The notes under the pieces: model-generated
The model's input: the letters and a program-made list of their open reading frames with translations, nothing else
Databases searched by the model: none
Told to the model about the DNA's origin: nothing
Source of the DNA: Seriola aureovittata
Taxonomy: Eukaryota > Chordata > Actinopteri > Carangiformes > Carangidae
Assembly: GCF_021018895.1 (NCBI RefSeq)
Contig: NC_079387.1
Location: forward strand, 2,077,583-2,141,582
DNA length: 64,000 bases
Direction of reading: 5' to 3'
Program-made: the position numbers and the translations under genes
Shown: piece after piece, positions 36,541 through 48,557 of the stretch
Numbering within the stretch: the first letter of the stretch is position 1
How the letters are laid out: each line of letters opens with the position of its first letter

Positions 36541-36759
36541 GCCTCAAGGCACATATGCTTCATCCACAGTAGGTAATCCGGCCTTCACAGCTGTTAAGGT
36601 GGCCCTGGTTACCTGAAAGCTCTACAGCACTTGGATCATTTTTTACACTGTCCTGTTGGGAAATAGAAGAAGACGATCTCCTCGCTGAGACGCCAGCTGG
36701 GAGATCAGGAGCATTCAGATAAGGGAGACGTGAGGGAAAGTGCTGGGACTGATGGGACA

Positions 36760-37060
36760 TTTTGAAGGTGCTGCGGTGGACACCTGGGCTTGTGGGAAGA
36801 GGAGGAGGGACAGGCGGATGGTCATGACGGCGACGTTGACGGCTGGTGCCATTATCAATCACAGGCGGCTCTATTAATTTCATCAAGGCCCCGGTGCCTG
36901 CTGACATTAAATGACACGCCGGTTGGTCCGATGGCGTCCCTGAGGTGGCAACACGGCCGGCCGCCGCTTTTGAAATGCAAATCAGGCTTTAACCTTAAAC
37001 AGAGCCGCTCGGCCGAAATTATCTTTCTGCCTTCAAGTCAGGTGCTCCCCTCCTTCCTTT
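36760..37060. promoter_or_regulatory. Candidate conserved non-coding element with SOX-OCT-like site
   Basis: Repeat-free block with TGCCATTATCAATCACAGG near 36848, GGCTCTATTAATTTCATC near 36867, CTGACATTAAATGACACG near 36900 and TTTTGAAATGCAAATCAGG at 36968-36986. The last resembles a SOX2-OCT4 composite (CTTTGTTATGCAAAT) in which the octamer half is perfect. A G- or C-rich tract follows at 37070. Confidence 0.4.
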
Positions 37061-37069
37061 CTTTTTTCT

Positions 37070-37420
37070 CCCTCCCCCCCTTACTTCCCACCTATCCATG
37101 CATCCCCCCCCCTCTTTCCCTCCCCCTTGTTCTTCCACCAGCTTGACCCCTGGGGTATCGGAGATGGAGAGAGCATCTTAAGAAGAAGCGACAGATAAAG
37201 GCAAAGGTGGAGCAGGGCAGTGAAGGAAGAGGGGGAGGAGGAAGGCAGTGCTGACACCAGCATTCTGCCCTGATGAAGGGGCAGAGGAGCGCCACCGCCA
37301 AGCCCAGTGATGAAGACGTCTCAAGGACATGGAAACATGGGAAGGAGGACGGAGCGTGGAGAAGGGGGGAGGTCGGAGTGCATCCACTCCCCAGGATGAC
37401 CACACACAACCCGCCTCCTT
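37070..37420. other. Low-complexity C/T- and GA-rich sequence
   Basis: Pyrimidine-rich to 37140, then purine-rich. Overlapping frames on both strands are compositionally biased and not credible as genes. Confidence 0.5.
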
Positions 37421-39660
37421 CTGTCTTTCTGGTTACCCCACACTGAGGAAGGTGATGGTGATACTAGCTCAGAACTGAGTAACATGTCAGGTAATCCCTC
37501 CACAATAAAAGCCACTTCGAATCGGTATCCAATCCAGTATGCATGTCATGGTTCATTTTGGCCCCTGGTTTTAAAAAATACCCCTTCACAGGAGCTGTGC
37601 CATTAGAGCTGTCAATATTGTGAAGCATTAGCGTGGGCCCAGACAAGGAAGGATTGGTTACCAATATGCAAGAAGCTGCCATTGTTCATGGAAAGGCTTT
37701 TTCCTCCTCTTTCTTCTTTATCTGAGCAGACTGAACACATTAATTTTAATTGAGACATCAGACGAGAGTGAAACAGAGAGCGCTGCCTGGACAGGCGGCA
37801 GATACATGACGGAAAGAAAAAAAGAAATATTCAGACGGTGACTTAAAAAAAAAGAGGGAGAGGGAGAGGAAACGGGGGGGTGAAGAGAAAAGAGGTCCCT
37901 CCGGCAACACAAACAAACATATCATAAACACATGAGAGCTATCTCTCTCTTTATCTTTCTGCCTCTCCTTGCCTTCTCTATTTCTCTCTCATTTCCATTC
38001 CTCTGTCTTTCTCCTCTCTGTCTTTAAAGAACAAAGCTACGCTAAGCAAACTCTTTCAGCACACAGATTCTCCACACATTGCCAAAATCTCAATAGCAAT
38101 ATGTTAGCTGTAAATACCATTTTGTGCGGTCAATGCAAATCAAGATCCATATGACTCAGCAAGTGTTACAGTGGCTGGGGAATTTGATTTATCCATTTCA
38201 ATGCACTGTAATTACAAATGCTACAATGTGCTGCTAAACCGTTTGAAAATCATGTGTTTTTACAGAGACCCTCAAGACACCTACACTGTAAAAATATCCT
38301 TATCAAGTCACTTTTTGCTGCAGTTGAGCCCTTTGAGCCTTTATTCTTGAAACAAGTGAAAAATCTGCTATTGAAGTATAAATATTTCAATATTCATGCT
38401 TAGTGTATTTCTACGAGTTTACTTCTTTTTTTTTTGTAGAAATAATCCTGCAGCAATGGAAGATTTTTTCACATGCTTTATTCAAAATAATGTTTTAATA
38501 ATAACCTTTTTGGGACTCAAATACAGACGTAATCAACTTTATAAAAGAGAAGTAAACATGATGTGGAGAAAATGGAATTTAAAGATTTGAATATATTAGG
38601 GATGTGTGATTTAGTAAGGGCTTGAGGGCATGCAGATGTTTGCATGCTGCCATGCACAAATAAATGTATGTATGTCTATATAGAGTGCATACAGTCAGTA
38701 GCTGAATGTGCATGTCACTGTGTATGTGTGTGTGTTTGTGTGTTCAGGAGCCAGGGGAAGCGGAGGAGCCACGGAAACGAGGAGCTAAGCCCGAGATGTT
38801 AAGCACGGGGAGACACCTGGCACAGAAACTTAAGTGCTTCCACCAAGTATCATCAACCCAAGATTAAAAGCGTCGAGGGGGAATAGTGGGAGGAGAGGGA
38901 TGCAGAGTGAGGAGGAGAGAGGGGGAGGGAATGATCGCGCATATGACAAGACAGGGGAAGACAAAAAATAATCAAGAGAGGATGAAGAGAGGGGAGGGGT
39001 TGCTGGTGGAGACAAGAGAAGTATCTGCAGGTAGCAGTGTAGCAGGAAAATTCAGTAATACAGATTGTGGTGCACAGTAATAGCATGTACACGTTTGTGT
39101 GTAGACATATGTGCAGATGCACATGCCGGATGTGAAAACACACACAGATATGCAGTATATAGCATAAGCACAGGTATACACCGACACTCTTTGCTGCTTG
39201 ACAGATAATAACAGGATGTTATTTCCCTTCGCCAGACAACATGATGATTGGTGACATATGGACTGAAGAGAGAGGGGAGGGGAAAACACCACTGTATATA
39301 AAACTTTACTGGCAGGTAACTTCATATCACTGTCGTCATATAGAAAAACCAAAAACATAAATCATTTGTAGATTTAGTTCTGTTTCCCAACTGCTCCGGG
39401 CAGATTTGAATCTGAGGATGATTCACCTCACTACATTAAAACACAACAATCGCCATAATTGGAGTTACTAAGTTTGATTCCCCGAGTCCCCCACCTTAAA
39501 CTGCATAGCCTGATTACCACACAGTCTTTTCTCAGATGCTTCTGTCTAGAAACTAGTCTGTCAAGGGCCTACTGATTACTGTACACAAATACCAGGCTAA
39601 TATTCTCTGTCAATGGCAAACAACAGGATGTGTGCACTGCAATCTGTGGCCTGCTCTGTG
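37420..39660. other. Unique non-coding sequence
   Basis: 38160-38250 is AT-rich with homeodomain-type cores (TTTGATTTATCC, GTAATTACAAATG), and an octamer lies at 38133-38140. 38750-38880 is GC-balanced. Neither block is long enough or rich enough in motifs to call firmly. No exon or repeat family recognised. Confidence 0.4.
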
Positions 39661-39663
39661 AGT

Positions 39664-39668
<5 letters not shown>

Positions 39669-39717
<49 letters not shown>
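39669..39717 (+). repeat. (TG)24 microsatellite
   Basis: Pure TG dinucleotide run of about 49 bp. Confidence 0.97.
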
Positions 39718-39719
<2 letters not shown>

Positions 39720-39720
<1 letters not shown>

Positions 39721-42700
39721 GGTGTGCTTTCTGCTACAACTCGTCTTCAGAAATCTGTGTTTTGATTGCAGAAAGTAACTGCGTGTACGCCTCTTTAAAA
39801 AGACGTCTATGCTCTCTCCTCCCCATTTGCTGCCACTCCTGCGAATGGTTATTATTATCGTCATCAGCAGAGAACGCCGAAATCAGGGCCCTGACAAGCA
39901 ATCTCTTCTCTAACTCAATCTCTCCCTCCACTGCAAGAAGTATCCATCATCACAGGATATTTAATCTGGTATTGGGTTTCAGAGCCATTTTTTTTTTTCT
40001 TGAAAACACAGATATATGCCTAAAAATGTCACTTTTTTCCAACTGTTTCCACTTTTCCACTATTTTCAAGAAAGAATAAATATTTTGATACTGATGTCAT
40101 AATCCAATTTTCAAGATATCGTTGGACCTGCACTTTTTCAAACTTCTTTCTTTCTGCAAAACAATCCTGCCAAAATTGAATCTGCAGAGGTAACAAGTGA
40201 AGCTATTGGCTCACTTTCTCACTTGCTTAAAGAAAACTCTGATTTCAATACCGAGTGTGTGCATAAACGACTTATTAGAACAGGCATTTTTTGCAGAGTA
40301 GCTCCCTCTCCCCTCCTCTCCATCCAGTCAGTGCACTTGTGTGCATCCTACAGTCGTATTGACAAGAGGAGGCTTACAACTGGCATACACAAGCCCCACT
40401 ACAGGCTTAATAGCGTTTCAAGTGTTTTCTCCTGGACTCGTGTCGAATCTCCCGACTGAATAACTAGCTGGCGTCAACATAAAGGGGCTGAAGGAGCAGA
40501 GATGGCAGCCAGTTTGAATCCACATGCCACCATCCCCAGATAACGGCACAGAAAACCGGAAGATATGGCAAATTTAGCAATTTTTCCTTGTACAAATGCT
40601 TGTCTAAGTGAGGTTGGTTATTGCTTAGCAATAATGACGACAATGATGGTGTCGCTGCTGCTGATGATGATGAGAAGTTGATACAGTATTTTTCTATTTA
40701 AGGGGGAAATTAAATGGCAAAATGAAATGATCATCAGGTCCACAATCACTCCATTCAGAGGCCAGTGAGTCGTGATTCCAATTTTTTCTGTCTGCCAATG
40801 AGTCAGGTAGATAGTCTGCCTGTCTTCAGGACATAGTAGAAGAGCTACATTTGAGCTCTTTCTGTGGCTTAGCGCCGATAATCCAACCCACAATTCTCCT
40901 CTCGTTCTGAACCCAGAGAGAGGATCAAAGATTTAGACTTCCACCCTTGGTCTCTGAAGCCTTGCTCTTTCTGTCTTTTTCTTTTTTTTTATTCCTCTCC
41001 TGCTTGTATCCATCTTCACTCTCCTCTCCATCTCTGTTTGTCTCTCGTTATCCTTCACCCCATGACTCAGAACAGGAAAAGATCTTGTGATGATTATTTC
41101 ACAAGCATGCTGATATCATCTTTGTGGGTTTTCTCACCTCTTGCTCATCTAGGAAGAGGTTTACAAAGCACAGAACAGAGAGCTGCCTCATCTCTCCAAT
41201 GCATCCTTATCTTGAAGCCCATTGAAGCACGATTAGTAGCCTTTCAATACAGATCATATTCCGTACTCAAGGAACAAAGCTGAGTAGTATTATCTGCATC
41301 GAGTAAAAAATTATGCTAAATTTTACTAGTCATGAAATTTAGAAAAATAATCATCACTTATTGTGGGTTTGGGAGGATGAGGGTCGGTTGATATTGATAT
41401 CCAATCAAAAATAGGTTGTCCGTGGAAACGGCTTACTACGATCCGTAGTTTTATTGTTAGACAACATGTAGCAACATTAACTACGATGAGAGAAACAGGG
41501 GAAGTCTGTTGATGGACATAAAGCGGCAAAGTCAGTGTTTGGAGGAGATCAGGGTCGAGTGGCACAGGAGATCAACGTTCAGAAGTTTCTGTCAGAGACT
41601 TCTACACTAAAGTCATGTGACAACTCTGCAAACTACTGATGACGACGATGAGATGTGGTTCAACAATGAGCCTTCACGCTCATGTCTTCAGTGATTATCT
41701 ATAATCTAACTGAACTGAACTACAACTTTTTATGATGCAATTTTAAATCGCTTCTTTTTGTATTACATTTTGTATTTCGTAATAAAAAACAGGCTTTCTG
41801 TGATACTGCTCACACTTTCACGATTCCTAGAATATTGCATCAACTATAATCACGACTGCTGGACGAGCTAATTACAGTGCAAGTACTGACGTTGACTTCT
41901 CAAATTAGGCCTTGAGTTAAATGGCAAAAAAAGCAGAGGCGGTAAAACTGACAAAGTTTTAAAGAAAATCAGAGAAATGCAATGTATAAAACTCATTTAG
42001 TCTTTCCTAGTAGTGCCTCCCACTAGCTAATATTCCTGATCCTTCTATATTCCTAACTCATTTGGCAGCTGGTGTTGCCCCTCCACTGGCATCTAAAGGC
42101 TTTGATGCAGTCAGCAGACACCAGAGCGAGCACCGTGGTAACCTGTGTTTGAGAAGTCTGTGGGCTGCCCACTATACATCACTCTCTTTTCCTATCCTTT
42201 TGTGTCTGTCCGTCTCTCTCTGCCAGCTAATGAGCCATGCAGGACTGCCATCATTCTGTGTAGCCATGTAGAGAGTCAGAGAGAAGAGAGAAAAGAGGTA
42301 AAGAAAAAAAAGGAGCTGGGGAGAGAAAATGGGTGAGACAGTGAGAGAAGAGAGTGGGGACATGATGTTTTCCCTCACCTCCTCCCTAATCAGGACCGTC
42401 TTCCATTCCAAACACCACACAGCAATTAGACCTGACAGTACTCCGACTCCCACAATCCCACCAGGACTACACGTTCAAACACTCAAATAAACACAAGGGG
42501 GGGGGGAAATGCCTGAAAACCGGTGCAACTTCAAGAAAACAGAGCTCCTGATAGCAGAAAAGCAAACGCTGAGGTAAAAATCTCAAAACTATGAAGACAG
42601 ACAGAATAAAAAAAACAATAAAAATCCCAGTGTCCCATTGTGCATGGCCAGATGTTTTGCAGTAAAGTGGTCATGGCTGTGTGGGGTGTGCATGAGCAGT

Positions 42701-43500
42701 CTGCAATCCCCAGAGGGACGCCTTTGGAATAGTAGGATGATAAGAAATACAGTGGAGCTCACTTGCATGAACAGTGAGCTAATTGGGATAATTAGTTTGT
42801 TACCTCGCTCGTTATTGCATTTTAATGTGGATTCCAAATGATCGGGAGGGGAGGACCGGGCTGCTGTATGTATGTTTCTGTGTGTTTGTGCCTCCATGTC
42901 TATACACATGAGCTGCGTGTATTTAGACATTTTTATTTTTAGGCAATTAGTTGACACAGAGGTAAGTGTTACGGGAACATATTTAAGCCACGTAGAGTAT
43001 AACAGCTATTATGTAAAAAAAAAAAAACGTCTTTGATTCAAAATGCTCGCAGTATTAAATATTATTAATCTGTGGGTGTATTAAATGCATTCCATGAGTT
43101 ATTTTGTAAAGCAATTAGCAATTTCTGCACTGAATTCCCCCCCCATCCTGGTGAAATATCTACTTCTGTGTCTGTTAGTGATTTTCTACATTTTCCAGAG
43201 AGCCTTTTCTCAACTTCCAGAAAAGGGGCATAGACTTGTTGCATTCAGCCGGGTGTTAAATGCAACATGTGTTTTAGTTGAGCTGAATCATGGACAGCTA
43301 GACGAAGACACTGGTAACCATGTCTCCTCTATGATGGATTAATGCCTCCATGATTATTAAATATCAACATCAGACGACGTCAGGAAGAGGGGTGTTGAAA
43401 GCTGTCCTTGCTCTTTAATTCTACGGGAAACAAGATCTAAACCTGGTTTTTACTCTTGATGCTTTTGATACTTGAAAAAATACACCATTGTAGATGTCCA
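39720..43500. other. Unique non-coding sequence
   Basis: Contains GA-rich patches (42270-42360), G10 at 42497-42506, and an A13 run near 43016. 42640-42850 has GTTATTGCATTTTAATGTGG and may be weakly constrained. 41330-41650 has repeat-like texture but I cannot name a family. No exon or RNA gene supported. Confidence 0.35.
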
Positions 43501-43510
43501 GGAAATATCT

Positions 43511-43547
43511 CAATGTGACATTGTCTGAATAATACAATGTCACATTG
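43511..43547. repeat. Perfect 13-bp inverted repeat (hairpin)
   Basis: CAATGTGACATTG at 43511-43523 and its exact reverse complement CAATGTCACATTG at 43535-43547 are separated by 11 nt. Each arm is itself almost palindromic, so the arms also look like an imperfect direct repeat. Confidence 0.85.
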
Positions 43548-43844
43548 TCTACATTCTGGTAGTTGAGAAAGAAGAAAAGTACATCACTAAATAACAAAAT
43601 CTACCCAGAAACACCATCACTTGTTATGAGTTTACTCAACTGTTTTGTTTTTTTAAGGGAGATTGTTCGCCATAAGTACATATTGATTGTTGAAGTGGTC
43701 AACCCCACTTTGTTTTCTCTGGCCTATACACTGCCTTGCCACATTGCCCCGCACATATGCTACACGTATGAAACAGATGACAGGCTGAATGAAATGAAGT
43801 GCAGAGAGAAGAGCCTGTGTCCAGCCGATGATAGCGAAGCTGTA

Positions 43845-43861
43845 TGTGTGTGTGTGTGTTT

Positions 43862-43899
<38 letters not shown>
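43845..43899 (+). repeat. Imperfect (TG)n microsatellite
   Basis: TG run with two single-base interruptions. It creates the Cys/Val stretch of a 162-codon spurious frame. Confidence 0.96.
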
Positions 43900-43900
<1 letters not shown>

Positions 43901-44069
43901 ACCACTGAAGCTCTCTCCCTATCTCCCCCTCTTGAAGAAGCCATTTCAACCGCACACATCAATAGCCAACTCTCTGGAGCAAAGCACAGCAATAATTCCA
44001 GATAAATCATTCCCTCACGGAGCCACTTGCTGCGTTCAAACGCACCCGTGACCTTCAGCTCTGCCTCTT

Positions 44070-44245
44070 TCTACATCATATAGCCTGGGAATATAAAAGC
44101 TTATTAGCTCAGAACATTGTTGATACGTTTGTTCGAAGGCAATGCACTAATGAGGCGTTGCAGGATGCGGGCAGCCGCCGACTATCCTTTTGGAGATATT
44201 TTTTCCCCGCCAGAGGAGCATAATACACTGCTAATGGCATCTCCT
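44070..44245. promoter_or_regulatory. Candidate conserved non-coding element
   Basis: Repeat-free, GC-balanced block with AAGCTTATTAGCTCAG near 44096, GAACATTGTTGATACG near 44112 (ACATTGTT, SOX-type), GCACTAATGAGGCG near 44144, GGATATTTTTTCC-like and ACTGCTAATGGC near 44228. No exon supported. Confidence 0.33.
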
Positions 44246-44802
44246 TCACAAATGGGCAAATAAAAAAAAAAAAAGAGATGAAGTACAATATTGCTTTACC
44301 ATATCAAAGGAAGTGGCATCCACAGATTGCGCGGCTGTCTGTTGGCATGTTGATGGGTGAGCAGGAGGGTGGACTTCTATAGACACATGATGGATGTCGA
44401 GAGACAGTCGCAGAAGCTGCCAGAGAGAAAGAGAGACATACAGTGAATCGGACGGTGAATACACACAGACAGACGAATAAACACAACAAAATTTAAAGTA
44501 CAAGCTAGATCAACAGACAAAATGACAGTGCATTATAACGAATGTAAGCGTGTTTGTTGAGGAAAGGCTCAGAAAAGACTTGTGGTCATTATACAAACAA
44601 ATTTCAGATGAAATAATGCGGTATTTTTTCAACTGTAGGTCCTTTAAGTCATATTCACTCTTCTATACTTTGTCTTACTGACAGCGTCAGATACTTACAC
44701 ACACACACACTGTAAGTTGACACGCTCAGCAGCAGCTCCATCGCAGCACGTCATGCTGAAGAGAAGCTGTAAAAAAGAGAGGAGACTTACTTAACACTTA
44801 GC

Positions 44803-45909
44803 TTAGGATTTCTCAACCTTCTATGGCTCCTAAACATTACACTTACATCGAGACGACTGTGTAAATATAAAATATCAATGTCACCGAGTTTGCTTCCCAA
44901 ACAATCTCATTTCCCTGTGTTTCGTCACACACATGTACAGGGGTCATCTGCTGTAAGTTAAATGCTCACACAGTGTGTCATATATATGATGCTAACTTTA
45001 TTTATCATTACATTTTCCTGGCTCTTACTCTGTGTTGCTTTGTTAATAGTAAAATATAGAGCCCAGACACTTCCCTGTCTACTACAGGTGGGTTAATTGG
45101 CCTGAACCAACTCATTAGGATTGATAGGGGAGCTCAAAATTTCAGTTATAACATTATTTGTCATGAATCATGTTTTTTAAAGAACACATAACAAAGTGAG
45201 GTTGCATATTAAGCTGAGAAACTACAGTATCCGCAAGTAATTTAAATACAACCCTTTTACTTATGTACAATGTAAAGTATGTTGCACCACAGACAATGCT
45301 TTAACATGTCTATCGTTTTGCCCCTCTGTATAATTTAACCGTTTTCTAGTTTACCTCATTGCAACTAACTAACCCCCAACGAGAAGTGTTACCACAGCGT
45401 CTGCACTACCTGCTGCTGTTTGATTATCAGCTGATCCAAATTCATTATCACACCTGCCACCCCATGCGCCTTTACCGCCAAGTAATAAGCGGCACACCGG
45501 CACAATATAACGAAGCACAGAGGATGTTTCACCTTTTTGTTACGTCAGTAAGCTTGATGTTCATACCTATTTTCTGCTAACTATTAAAAGTGATTTGGTT
45601 CCCATGGACAATGACGTTTGAGCGGGGGGGGGGGGGTTTGAATGTGCGGGCTGAGGGAGCAACGGTGACAGTAGAACATGTTCCCTGTCGTCAAAAAAGG
45701 GTTGTCTGTCAAAATGCAACATCGCTGATGGAGAAAATGGTAATTCTTCCTGCTCTTATATGGATTAATATCAATGGAAAATGGTGGGTTTTGAACTTGA
45801 ATGAAAAATATTAATTTCTCCTGTGCCTGACTTGCATGGTTCTTTACAGTTTTTAGAAATCTCCTGCAGCGCAGATGCAGCCCTCCACCTCAAGGTTGAG
45901 AAACTTTTC
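44803..45909. mobile_element. Possible degenerate hAT-type DNA transposon
   Basis: A perfect 12-bp inverted pair, TTTCTCAACCTT at 44809-44820 and AAGGTTGAGAAA at 45892-45903, bounds about 1.1 kb. The sequence resembles hAT terminal repeats of the CAG(T)G(G)TTTCTCAACCTT type. Outer bases are diverged, I could not confirm an 8-bp target duplication, and no transposase-like frame is present inside. A chance 12-mer pair cannot be ruled out. Confidence 0.4.
45625..45637 (+). repeat. Poly-G (G13) run
   Basis: Thirteen consecutive Gs, inside the possible hAT element. Confidence 0.9.
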
Positions 45910-47280
45910 TCTCAGAGTCAGTCTGGGTATTGAACAGGTAAAGCGCATGATTACATAACAGTCCTGCTTATATCCTACATGTTTAATCACATGTGGAGTT
46001 ATGTGTCATCAGTCCTTGTAAACTCTGACTGCTAAAAAGAAATCAGTTACTCTTTCAATCAAATTCACACCGGGACAAAGCAAAAGTCCTGCAAACATAT
46101 AAAAGACTGAACATTTGCAGTGTTTCCTTTTGTACGCTGACATAAGATCTACCAAGTTGTAGTTTTCTGTACAGACTAAAGCTGAGTGTGCTGTGCGGAT
46201 CAACATTTAACCTACTTGCACCCTGCAACACCAGAGGGTATTCACTCCCAGTGTTACAGTATCTTTCCATTTTTAATTTGACTCAAAACTTTAATCATAC
46301 TGGACAAGACATACGGCATGGTGGCATCCCTGGCAATCAACAGAGAAACAGCATTCACTGTGTCGTTATACTATCCGTTCTGTCAGTTTTTTTTTTTCCT
46401 TTTCTTTTCCTTTTTTGTCAATTCTGTTTCAGTCAGAGCCACCTGCTTCTACGACTTATTTTTGCCGAAAGCCCCCAGAGGACCGAAGTCTTCGCCTGTC
46501 TGTGCGTAGAGACATCGGGAGACTCTCACTCAAGGGCCGCCTCCGATGGGGAAACAATTTCTACTTTGTTCTGGCAGCGAGCACTCTGTGGGGAAAAATG
46601 TCTAAAAGGCCCACATAATTAGAGGAGGGAGTGAGAGACAAAGACAAACCCTGGTTCAGATGTGAACTCAAAAAAGTAAAGCAACTCAGGCTTGGACTGT
46701 AGTATCACTTCCTAACACCACACATTGATGGGGGCATCTCGGAAACATGCTACTGTGCTAATGTATTCAGTTCCTTTAAAGTGAGACAGGTAACACGGGT
46801 GGAAAGTATTCTTGAAGAAAGGAAAATAAACACCTTAATTGTTTCCCACACGGTTTGCAATAGAGCCGCGCTCTCCTGTAGTTCAAGCCTGGAAAAAATG
46901 AATGGATTATGGGAGGTAAGGATGAAAACAGAAGCTTTTTTTTTCTTCTTATTTATCTAAAATTAACCAATCACAATTACTGCATATCCATAGCAATACA
47001 CTGCACGCAGGAGGTACACTGTGATAGCAGTGTTGGATTCAGAGCTGGGAGACAAAGAAGAAATTAAATGCACAATACTCTTTTGGAAATTCAATACTTT
47101 TATGTTAACAATGGGTAAAATTATTTCATGTGAGAGGAGCCGCTTGCAGTGACAAACCCACAGAGAATTGTTAACCCAACTGTGCAATTCCCCTCAGATC
47201 TATGGAGTGTATTAGCATCTTTTAGTTAAATGATTTGGTTTTACAGCCCACAACTTTATCCACACTTAAACACACCGCAC
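45910..47280. other. Unique non-coding sequence
   Basis: 46500-46625 is GC-balanced with GGGGAAACAATTTC and GGCCCACATAATTAGAGG and may be constrained. The rest is AT-rich with pyrimidine patches. No exon supported. Confidence 0.35.
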
Positions 47281-47284
47281 TCAT

Positions 47285-47500
47285 CAACCTTGTTTTCAGC
47301 CGTGTAAGGCAGCTGTGTGCTCCTTCCCCAGCACCGAATGTCAGATTGACAAAGTAAGCGAGTAGCTGGTGAACATAGTGGAGCATTTAGCTAATGATGC
47401 TCTGCATTTACTAAATTAGTAATAGGAAACCATTTGCTAACCTGTTAGCCATAAATACTGTATATGGTGAAATAAAGCTTGTTGCGCCACCCAAAGTGTT
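47285..47500 (-). mobile_element. Teleost interspersed repeat, copy B
   Basis: In reverse orientation it shares landmarks with copy A: GTTTTCAGCCGTGTAAGGCAGC near 47292, then GAATGTCAGATTGACAAAG (about 47335-47353), GTAGCTGGTGAACATAGTGG and AGCATTTAGC (to about 47395). It is shorter than the other copies, and its far end is unclear. Confidence 0.7.
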
Positions 47501-47993
47501 AAATAAATAAATTACTACTGCTTTAAATAAAGTTTTTACTGACAAGCTTATAAGGTCATGTCTGGTCTTAAAATAATGGGGGACGTTAGTTGAAAGATCC
47601 CAATGTATGTCTCTTTATCTTAATATTATGGCAAATAATAGCAATAACACACATACACACACACTCCCTGCAAAACCTGCAATTTAGCCCAAACTGCGAT
47701 GTGAGGCATAAATTCCCCCAGTGACATCCTTCTCCATCCCACCTCCAACCTTCAGCTAAACATACCCACTCACAAAAAGTCACGCACACGCTCACAAGCA
47801 CACATCTTGTATTGTCTTCAGCTATGCTCAATTATTAATGGATAAACAAAGAGCCGTGAACTGTGATGGGCTGTCGGCAGATATTTTCCCCTCTCATATC
47901 GTGGAGGCCCAGGAAACGTACACAAGACCTGGCACTGTAAAGAGGGAGGAGAAGCTTAAGGTCAAACTCACTCACTGTTTGGGATGCTCGCAT

Positions 47994-48020
47994 ACACACA
48001 CACACACGCACACACACACA
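47994..48020 (+). repeat. (CA)n microsatellite, one interruption
   Basis: CA run broken once by a G. Confidence 0.9.
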
Positions 48021-48261
48021 AGCCTGCATGCACAACCAGATGTGCATGCATGTATTCACGGAACAGATACAAACAAACAGTAGATCTGCAAGGAGTACAG
48101 AGAGTCTAAAAATGTCAGGGGGAACTGCATGTGTATGTGTGTGCAGAAAAAAATCTCTGTGTGTCTCAGAAAGAAGTGGAGCAGATAGCTCATTTCCTCT
48201 ACTGAGACGGTTAGCTGCCTTCTCTCTCAGGAGGTTGGCTAGCCATGTGAAGAGTGTGCGA

Positions 48262-48264
<3 letters not shown>

Positions 48265-48310
<46 letters not shown>
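48265..48310 (+). repeat. (TG)23 microsatellite
   Basis: Pure TG dinucleotide run of 46 bp. Confidence 0.97.
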
Positions 48311-48311
<1 letters not shown>

Positions 48312-48509
48312 ATCTAACAGGCAACAGACTCTCCTGGGTAAGAGAGGATGATGTAAGGGCAGTTCATCGACTTCACTTCATGCAGCAACAACACAGAACA
48401 ATTCTTAAAAAGGCTAAGCAGCTCTTACAGACTTACAGGTAAACGACACAGGACCAGTAGCTGAAATAAGCAAATTTGAAATGATATAAATCACGAATAC
48501 AAAGACTGC

Positions 48510-48557
48510 ACCAGGAGAGATGATGAAAATAAATTCCTGTTTTCCATCTCTCCTGGT
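48510..48557. repeat. Inverted repeat, 13-bp perfect stem extended across a bulge
   Basis: ACCAGGAGAGATG at 48510-48522 pairs exactly with CATCTCTCCTGGT at 48545-48557. Skipping two bases, GAAAA also pairs with TTTTC, giving an 18-bp stem around a short loop. It is too short for a typical pre-microRNA. Confidence 0.8.

Noticed and set aside
38765..38815. 5S-rRNA-like words (GGAGCTAAGC and GGGGAGACACCTGG)
   Set aside because: The internal spacing is about ten bases short of 5S rRNA and the rest does not align, so chance resemblance is more likely.
43563..44051. 162-codon frame on the plus strand
   Set aside because: It begins at a non-ATG codon, and a TG microsatellite bridges two unrelated stretches.
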